From Aplysia californica (Eukaryota > Mollusca > Gastropoda > Aplysiida > Aplysiidae), in contig NW_004797375.1 in NCBI RefSeq assembly GCF_000002075.1, positions 1,496,415 through 1,539,436 of the forward strand: DNA of 43,022 nt. The letters are read 5' to 3'. Each line of letters begins with the position of its first letter. Within the stretch, counting starts at the first letter, position 1. The notes under the pieces are model-generated. The model searched no databases, had not been told where the DNA came from, and was given only the letters and a program-made list of their open reading frames with translations. A program made the position numbers and the translations under genes. Shown here in pieces: positions 41,729 through 43,022 of this stretch.

Positions 41729-42250
41729 TCTTTCTCTCTCTCTTTTTCTCTCTCTCTCTCTGTTTCTGTCTGTCTCCCCCTCCTCATGTGCTAAATATCT
41801 AACTGGCCTTTATGATTTCTAAATTATTATCTCCTCCATGGTTGGTTTTCTTGAATGTGGTTGAAAATATACAGGAGCATCCAACAGGAAGACATGAATT
41901 TCATAAGAAGTGCACATGGGCGTGTAAAAAATATTTCATGAATATGCCAAAAAGTATACCACTGAAAATGTTATCTGTGTCTTGCGTGCGCATGACCTTA
42001 TATAGTTGCGAGCACAGTAAAATACTTACCAACAACCAAAATAACCAAACAGTAGACAAGAGAACTCAGAAAGGTATATACGAGTATATGCAAAATGTTA
42101 AACATGATTATGCAAAAAGATGTACATAAATGTATGCAAAAGGTCACACGTGTCCATTTTTTTGGTCTCTCCATCCACAGTAAGTTTGGTCTTCAGAAAC
42201 TGGCACGATGTCTTCAAAGCAAGGTCTCCGCAGGATCCAAGCCTACATAA
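19804..42250 (+). CDS. NCDN: Neurochondrin orthologue (18 exons, whole gene span)
   Basis: Neurochondrin is a cytoplasmic, leucine-rich, armadillo-like protein linked in vertebrates to neurite outgrowth, CaMKII regulation and GPCR binding (family knowledge). Seen: 18 GT-AG exons with consistent phases, 951 residues against 729 in human. Matching blocks, from memory of the human protein: S-A-K-S-D-N-D-K-F near 29; V-P-S-G-C-P-G-D near 77 (human A-P-D-G-C-P-D-H); C-I-D-F-I-S-H-F with T-Q-G-G-T-V-P-L-L near 145-170 (human I-A-G-G-T-V-S-A-L); V-V-L-L-S-V-R-T-L-A-A-M-L near 395 (human F-V-F-A-S-V-R-I-L-G-A-W-L); D-V-L-G-F-L-L-P-T-Y near 663 (human D-A-L-R-L-L-L-P-G-W). Residues about 463-656 are an acidic or polar insert that the human protein lacks. 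No signal peptide or membrane segment. Start: the ATG giving the conserved frame. Confidence 0.91.
20166..20240. repeat. (CT)n microsatellite
   Basis: About 75 bp of CT dinucleotides in NCDN intron 1. Confidence 0.97.
20484..21258. mobile_element. Fold-back element with hairpin ends and a duplicated 213-bp cassette
   Basis: Each end is itself a hairpin (CTATTCTCA/TGAGAATAG at 20486-20510 and 21226-21250). An inner 20-bp inverted pair GGCTATTCTCACCCGGTGCG lies at 20554-20573 and 21190-21209. Between them, two direct units (20601-20813 and 20814 to about 21020) share an identical 35-base block with GCGGGTCGCCATTTT. No coding, no clear target duplication. Lies in NCDN intron 1. Confidence 0.8.
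21296..21395 (+). CDS. NCDN: NCDN exon 2 (residues 41-74)
   Basis: Acceptor TTGCAG, donor GTATGA, phases 0 and 1. Encodes D-R-V-K-I-L-Q-A-M-G-C-D-F-L-A-R-L-I, matching human R-R-R-I-F-D-A-V-G-F-T-F-P-N-R-L-L. Confidence 0.9.
21946..22230 (-). mobile_element. LINE ORF2 C-terminus remnant
   Basis: Minus frame reads R-R-R-W-R-W-I-G-H-V, then D-S-I-A-K-T-A-L-H, a stop, I-P-E-G-R-H-K-R-G-R-P-K-V-T-W-R-R-T-V-E, then R-Q-S-W-R-Y-F-A-A-T-L. This is the C-terminal signature of a common invertebrate LINE reverse transcriptase (T-A-L-R-W-T-P-x-G-x-R-x-R-G-R-P). One in-frame stop replaces the usual Trp. A TAAGTAAGTA tail follows. Confidence 0.8.
22532..22617 (+). CDS. NCDN: NCDN exon 3 (residues 74-102)
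   Basis: Acceptor CTACAG, donor GTGAGT, phases 1 and 0. Encodes V-P-S-G-C-P-G-D-L-Y-K-S-M-A-L-S-V-L, matching human A-P-D-G-C-P-D-H-V-L-R-A-L-G-V-A-L-L. Confidence 0.9.
22631..22820. repeat. (TTA)n microsatellite
   Basis: Interrupted trinucleotide repeat of about 190 bp in NCDN intron 3. The rest of the intron, and intron 4 (23213-23873), show no recognisable element. Confidence 0.97.
23148..23212 (+). CDS. NCDN: NCDN exon 4 (residues 103-124)
   Basis: Acceptor TTTCAG, donor GTAATT, phases 0 and 2. Encodes V-L-P-E-M-K-E-I-L-P-E-V, matching human H-P-Q-V-L-N-K-I-P-I-L. Confidence 0.86.
23874..24037 (+). CDS. NCDN: NCDN exon 5 (residues 124-179)
   Basis: Acceptor CTTCAG, donor GTAAGT, phases 2 and 1. 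Encodes M-C-E-D-C-I-D-F-I-S and L-T-Q-G-G-T-V-P-L-L-L, matching human V-D-D-T-Y-Q-C-L-T-A and I-A-G-G-T-V-S-A-L-C. Confidence 0.92.
24114..24635 (-). mobile_element. SINE family B copy B3, full length
   Basis: Target duplications CAAGTATTGTTT (24102-24113 and 24636-24647). Very similar to B2 along its length: same tRNA head with B box GGTTCGAATCC and the GCGCTC/GAGCGC tail stem, suggesting recent activity. Antisense to NCDN. Confidence 0.92.
24650..25104. other. Rest of NCDN intron 5: G-run simple sequence
   Basis: Long G runs at about 24678-24694 and 24873-24887 within T/G-rich sequence. No gene seen. Confidence 0.7.
25105..25238 (+). CDS. NCDN: NCDN exon 6 (residues 179-223)
   Basis: Acceptor TTCCAG, donor GTAAGT, phases 1 and 0. 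Helical armadillo-like segment with V-L-S-S-L-S-S-V-V-K-S and S-E-K-F-H-S-I-M-S-L-A-V-D-S-L. Confidence 0.88.
25239..25980. other. NCDN intron 6, no feature seen
   Basis: Unique AT-rich sequence with a C-rich patch near 25690-25750. Confidence 0.65.
25981..26043 (+). CDS. NCDN: NCDN exon 7 (residues 224-244)
   Basis: Acceptor TTTCAG, donor GTAAAG, phase 0 at both ends; 63 nt. Encodes K-S-S-Y-A-K-I-I-T-S-L-L-S-G-M, resembling human A-S-K-F-E-L-C-Q-L-L-P-L-F-L. Confidence 0.82.
26604..27052. mobile_element. MITE family D copy D3
   Basis: About 450 bp, same orientation as D2. Ends ACGTGGTGGAATCTGGTGCT and ACAAGAGCCTGATTTCAA. The most diverged copy at its right end. Confidence 0.78.
27144..27219 (+). 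CDS. NCDN: NCDN exon 8 (residues 245-270)
   Basis: Acceptor TTCCAG, donor GTAAGT, phases 0 and 1. Encodes W-V-V-K-I-T-Q-C-V-K-K-L-M, in the place of human C-Y-R-D-L-Q-A-G-L-A-R-I-L. Short, and supported by phase. Confidence 0.83.
27220..27763. other. NCDN intron 8, no feature seen
   Basis: Unique sequence; nothing recognised. Confidence 0.65.
27764..27933 (+). CDS. NCDN: NCDN exon 9 (residues 270-326)
   Basis: Acceptor CTCAG, donor GTGAGT, phases 1 and 0. Encodes L-L-L-L-A-C-A-L-V-S-A-V-G and V-V-A-R-L-S-V-E-T-Y-M-L-L, resembling human A-A-R-L-A-H-A-C-G and L-L-V-N-L-A-C-V-E-V-R-L-A-L. Its last 51 bases plus the donor are duplicated 212 bases downstream. Confidence 0.9.
27934..28590. repeat. 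GT-rich microsatellite/minisatellite block
   Basis: Imperfect (GT)n with TCTGAGTCT interruptions recurring about every 30-60 bases. Starts at the exon 9 donor and contains a partial copy of that exon (28095-28152). Confidence 0.95.
28095..28152 (+). pseudogene. Duplicated 3' end of NCDN exon 9 with its donor
   Basis: Copy of 27883-27940 at a 212-base offset without gaps. Encodes R-L-S-V-E-T-Y-M-L-L-N-G-I-S-L-D-N against the exon's R-L-S-V-E-T-Y-M-L-L-D-G-I-S-L-E-N. The donor GTGAGT is kept; no acceptor is obvious in front. Confidence 0.9.
28842..29030 (+). CDS. NCDN: NCDN exon 10 (residues 327-389)
   Basis: Acceptor TTGCAG, donor GTCAGT, phase 0 at both ends. Helical, with K-L-I-C-D-V-V-Q-F-V-A-E-N, matching human V-T-A-C-Y-A-L-M-E-L-G-I. 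A dense run of G tracts follows the donor. Confidence 0.88.
29041..29092 (+). repeat. G-tract cluster (G-quadruplex potential) after the exon 10 donor
   Basis: Many runs of 3 to 7 G on the transcribed sense strand, starting about 15 bases past donor GTCAGT. Confidence 0.8.
29323..29474. repeat. GT-rich tandem duplication, 2 units of about 75 bp
   Basis: Both units carry TTCATGTGAGTGTATATATG and GATGTACATGTGTGTG. Confidence 0.88.
29556..29674 (+). CDS. NCDN: NCDN exon 11 (residues 390-429)
   Basis: Acceptor CCCCAG, donor GTCAGT, phases 0 and 2. Encodes V-V-L-L-S-V-R-T-L-A-A-M-L-T-E-I-T and L-L-E-L-L-P-F-F, matching human F-V-F-A-S-V-R-I-L-G-A-W-L-A-E-E-T and V-C-Q-L-L-P-F-L. One of the best diagnostic exons. 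Confidence 0.94.
30421..30590 (+). mobile_element. SINE family A copy A7
   Basis: Good head and body; the left arm of the tail stem is lost. Sense to NCDN. Bases 29675-30420 of the intron show nothing. Confidence 0.78.
30758..31619 (+). CDS. NCDN: NCDN exon 12 (residues 429-716), carries an acidic/polar insert
   Basis: Acceptor TTTCAG, donor GTGAGC, phases 2 and 0; 862 nt, by far the largest exon. After the helical start (to about residue 463) comes a Glu-rich run (E-E-V-E-E-E-E-E-E-E-R), then about 190 polar residues with basic patches R-K-K-K-R and K-A-K-K-K-R. The neurochondrin fold resumes at about 657 with H-W-H-P-N-A-D-D-V-L-G-F-L-L-P. Human joins these parts with a much shorter linker. 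The frame stays open through the donor into a LINE fragment. Confidence 0.92.
31690..32100 (+). mobile_element. L2/CR1-type LINE 3' end with (ATT)n tail
   Basis: Frame reads G-P-F-I-W-N-R-L-P-M-E-L-R then R-S-L-G-S-F-K-R-H-L-K-N-F-L-F, the C-terminal hallmark of L2/CR1 LINEs. The 3' end reads AAAGCGCATTGAGC, TGCGCTATATAAATGTTACA and (ATT)n. A GT repeat sits in the 3' part. Bases 32110-32793 show nothing further. Confidence 0.82.
32794..32917 (+). CDS. NCDN: NCDN exon 13 (residues 717-758)
   Basis: Acceptor CCCAG, donor GTAAGT, phases 0 and 1. Encodes A-L-G-V-L-E-Q-V-Y-S-N-A-P and L-D-C-F-Q-N-L-F, resembling human T-C-C-H-I-F-L-N-L-V-V-T-A-P and R-D-A-C-F-T-S-L-M. Confidence 0.9.
32941..33328 (-). 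mobile_element. Left arm of a large inverted repeat; long SINE A variant
   Basis: About 390 bp. Carries the A-family tail and the GTTTGTCACTCTCTTGTGA body, plus roughly 130 bases not found in ordinary A copies. Closely matches the reverse complement of 33453-33828. Confidence 0.85.
33453..33828 (+). mobile_element. Right arm of the inverted repeat; long SINE A variant
   Basis: Reverse-complement partner of 32941-33328 across a loop of about 124 bases. Tail stem GGCGCTC/GGGCGCC (one G-U pair). Confidence 0.85.
34143..34345 (+). mobile_element. SINE family A copy A9
   Basis: Recognisable head and pyrimidine body; tail stem decayed. Sense to NCDN. Confidence 0.72.
34418..34507 (+). CDS. NCDN: NCDN exon 14 (residues 758-788)
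   Basis: Acceptor TTTCAG, donor GTGAGT, phases 1 and 1. Encodes P-A-L-V-C-L-K-L-I-E-V-T-L-V-A-Y-R-L, the helix corresponding to human L-L-A-A-N-V-A-T-L-G-L-L-M-A-R-L-L. Confidence 0.88.
34540..34890 (+). mobile_element. Non-LTR retroposon remnant ending GGGATCAATAAAA
   Basis: Contains TGTCCTTGAGCAAGACAC and ends CCTTCTGGGATCAATAAAA, a 3' end seen in several animal SINE/LINE groups. Family not assigned. Bases 34891-35334 show nothing else. Confidence 0.45.
35335..35520 (+). CDS. NCDN: NCDN exon 15 (residues 788-850)
   Basis: Acceptor AACAG, donor GTCAGT, phases 1 and 1. Encodes S-R-F-F-R-A-V-V-E-Y-L-A-S-F-Y (human S-R-G-F-F-A-A-A-I-L-F-L) and D-M-W-P-L-I-E-D-A-W (human G-I-W-A-D-L-Q-E-L-W). 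A SINE is inserted about 24 bases past the donor. Confidence 0.91.
35545..36060 (-). mobile_element. SINE family B copy B4
   Basis: Full length but more diverged than B2 and B3; 8-bp duplications GAGTCTGT (35537-35544 and 36061-36068). B box GGTTTCGAA altered; tail stem decayed. The insertion point is 24 bases past the NCDN exon 15 donor. Confidence 0.88.
36540..36600 (+). repeat. Purine/G-rich tract
   Basis: GA then G-rich runs and a GGA repeat; quadruplex-capable on the sense strand. Bases 36069-36539 and 36601-36940 show nothing recognised. Confidence 0.8.
36945..37180 (+). mobile_element. SINE family A copy A10, split by a family C fragment
   Basis: The body is A-type; the left stem arm GCACTTA ends at about 37060 and the right arm GCAAGTGC resumes after about 37143, with a family C tail fragment between them. 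Confidence 0.85.
37061..37143 (-). mobile_element. SINE family C fragment nested in A10
   Basis: Minus strand: AAAGCGCATAGAGCC, then TATGCGCTATACAAAATATC and (ATT)n. The stem AGCGCATA/TATGCGCT is perfect. It is younger than its A host. Confidence 0.8.
37183..37370 (+). mobile_element. SINE family A copy A11
   Basis: Full body, GGCGCTC/GAGGGCT stem partly decayed, A-rich end. Sense to NCDN. Confidence 0.83.
37371..38267. other. Distal NCDN intron 15, mostly unique
   Basis: Only a 50-base segment (37710-37758) recurs, at 39958-40005; otherwise nothing recognised. Confidence 0.6.
38268..38366 (+). CDS. NCDN: NCDN exon 16 (residues 850-883)
   Basis: Acceptor TTACAG, donor GTGAGG, phases 1 and 1. 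Encodes D-V-E-D-L-Q-D-A-F-V-K-S-L-M-I-P-E-F-L. It follows a 2.7-kb intron full of repeats. A LINE 3' end lies about 25 bases past the donor. Confidence 0.87.
38390..38600 (-). mobile_element. LINE ORF2 C-terminus remnant
   Basis: Minus frame reads G-K-R-G-R-G-R-Q-R-E-K-I-L-D, then W-L-G, then D-R-W-K-W-R-S-M-I-T-H-A-S, the usual C-terminal pattern G-K-R-x-R-G-R-Q-R-x-K-x-L-D of a widespread LINE group. A short ATG-repeat tail lies 25 bases from the exon 16 donor. Confidence 0.78.
38640..38805 (+). mobile_element. SINE family A copy A12
   Basis: Body clear; the right arm of the tail stem is missing. Sense to NCDN. Confidence 0.75.
39035..39205 (+). mobile_element. SINE family A copy A13, diverged
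   Basis: Pyrimidine body and the end ACAAGTGCC recognisable; head lost. Confidence 0.65.
39458..39560 (+). repeat. (CTTAT)n tail of a retroposon remnant
   Basis: TTTCCCAGTGGGACAGTAAA followed by about nine CTTAT units, the form of a non-LTR retroposon 3' end. It ends 30 bases before the exon 17 acceptor. Confidence 0.6.
39590..39728 (+). CDS. NCDN: NCDN exon 17 (residues 883-929)
   Basis: Acceptor TAACAG, donor GTGGGT, phases 1 and 2. Encodes G-I-Q-R-L-M-E-S-L-L-S-L-V-E-S-A and L-C-E-M-L-L-H-H-H-G-R, resembling human L-V-E-L-A-R-A-N-R-L-C-R-E-A-M-R-L. Confidence 0.89.
39958..40005. repeat. 50-base dispersed repeat, second copy
   Basis: Shares ATTAGCAGACC and TTTTGCGGCACGTTTAG with 37710-37758. 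Family unknown. Bases 40006-40770 contain no recognised gene. Confidence 0.55.
40772..40935 (+). mobile_element. SINE family A copy A14
   Basis: Stem GCACTT/GAGTGC (one G-U pair). Followed directly by the family C element. Sense to NCDN. Confidence 0.8.
40937..41289 (-). mobile_element. SINE family C, near full length, tRNA-derived
   Basis: Minus strand: tRNA-like head with TAGTCTAGTGGTTAGG (A box) and GGGTTCAAGCC (B box), the shared CTTCACCCAGGTGGGAATGG core, and a degraded tail ending in (ATT)n. Confidence 0.82.
41590..41780. repeat. (CT)n-rich microsatellite
   Basis: Imperfect CT/TGTC repeat. Leu/Ser-rich frames here are artefacts. Confidence 0.95.
41985..42050 (+). mobile_element. SINE family A fragment A15 (tail only)
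   Basis: ATGACCTTATATAGTTGCGA then GTAAAAT and an A/C-rich end. Confidence 0.6.
42181..42250 (+). CDS. NCDN: NCDN exon 18 (residues 929-951 and stop)
   Basis: Acceptor ATCCACAG, phase 2, stop TAA at 42248. Encodes S-K-F-G-L-Q-K-L-A-R-C-L-Q-S-K and a polar tail. The phase fits exon 17 and human also ends in A-L-E-Q-C-L. It is short and weakly conserved, so it is the least certain NCDN exon. Confidence 0.7.
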
Positions 42251-42856
42251 CCCTGGCCTTGACCTACATAGGAATCACACTAGGCTGACTAAAACCCCCC
42301 TGAACTATGATACAATGGAACTGACTCATACGGATGAGACTACGTCATAAGCAGCACTTCCAGTCTTTGGTATTTTTACGACAATCCGTGTTAATGAAGA
42401 AATTGGATGAAACAAGACCAAACTCTAGGTGGAAAAATAGGTACTACGAGTTATTGGCAATCTCTTCAAACAGGCTCCCCAATGCTGTTTTGAAACTTTT
42501 GATTAAAAGCTCATGTTTGTTAGTTCTTTGACTCCTGGCATATGATTTTCCTAACTCTTCTGCTTTTGTCTCTTAGATGCACTGATAAATATCAGCTATA
42601 AATAACCTGTACATACTTAATTGCCGTATGGGCTTGACCTATATGTATACAAATAATGTGTATAACACATTTCACTGACATTGACCTACACAAATTTCTT
42701 GCTTGAGTGATACATGTATACATCTTGTTTTGAAATCAGCGGACCAAAGCTATATTTGCAGCTAAAATCCATTAAACAATGGAAATAGGGTAATGTAAGG
42801 GAACAATTTTTATGTTAAAGGAAGAAGACAGATGTGAGGGAAGTGAGTGAGATTGT
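42251..42856 (+). terminator. NCDN: Presumed NCDN 3' UTR with candidate poly(A) signals
   Basis: No further exon seen. The variant signal ATTAAA occurs at 42502-42507 and 42771-42776; no AATAAA was found. GT-rich sequence follows from about 42850, which could act as a downstream element. Which signal is used, if any, is unknown. Confidence 0.3.
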
Positions 42857-42867
42857 GTGTATGCCTA

Positions 42868-42917
<50 letters not shown>

Positions 42918-42950
42918 CGTGAATGTGTGTGTGTATGCCTGCATATGTGA
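42857..42950. repeat. (GT)n microsatellite
   Basis: Downstream of NCDN; no gene seen from here to the window end. Confidence 0.95.
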
Positions 42951-43022
42951 ATGAGCAAGAGAGATGGAGAAAGAAAGAGCAGAAGAAGGATGAGCATACT
43001 TTTTTTGGTTGTATTTTTTTGG

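Noticed and set aside
1-43022. Search for CRISPR arrays, operons, virus-like elements
   Set aside because: Repeats lack spacer structure, genes are spliced animal genes, and no capsid, envelope or integrase-like coding was seen.

Overview
This window is nuclear DNA of an animal. It has long, AT-rich, repeat-laden GT-AG introns, abundant microsatellites and tRNA-derived SINEs. Two ordinary metazoan genes are recognisable in divergent (head-to-head) arrangement. The repeat landscape (GCGCTATA...(ATT)n retroposon tails, tRNA-headed SINEs, many MITEs) and the moderate divergence of both proteins from the vertebrate versions suggest a lophotrochozoan, most probably a gastropod mollusc. That placement is inference; no marker gene fixes the species.

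Left half, minus strand (18-19445): a complete coding region in 17 exons for the orthologue of ICE2/NARG2, little elongation complex subunit 2. All splice phases agree and the joined CDS is 4761 nt (1586 residues plus stop). It is longer than human ICE2 (about 980 residues, from memory) because of large Ser/Thr/Glu/Asp-rich linkers, and it has RG-rich ends and AT-hook-like motifs that I do not recall in the human protein. The 3' UTR lies outside the window.

Centre (19446-19803): only about 360 bases separate the two start codons, so they probably share a bidirectional promoter. It holds a perfect 28-bp palindrome, an IRF/ISRE-like triple GAAA motif and ETS-like cores.

Right half, plus strand (19804-42250): a complete coding region in 18 exons for neurochondrin (NCDN), 2856 nt (951 residues plus stop). 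It matches vertebrate neurochondrin along its length but carries an extra acidic to polar insert of about 190 residues inside one large exon.

The introns are a dense record of small mobile elements: about 15 copies of a SINE family (A), four tRNA-headed SINEs (B) that share A's 3' tail, a third tRNA-SINE family (C) whose tail matches a LINE fragment in the same window, three copies of a 430-bp MITE (D), a piggyBac-like deletion derivative with a transposase N-terminus remnant, a fold-back element with a duplicated promoter-like cassette, a 390-bp-arm inverted repeat, and at least four LINE C-terminus remnants. The most interesting pattern is that all three SINE families end in a GCGC-type stem-loop directly before the tail, and diverged copies keep the stem by paired base changes. 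A second pattern is that tandem duplications and insertions repeatedly sit within a few tens of bases of splice sites. No prokaryotic, CRISPR or viral element was seen.
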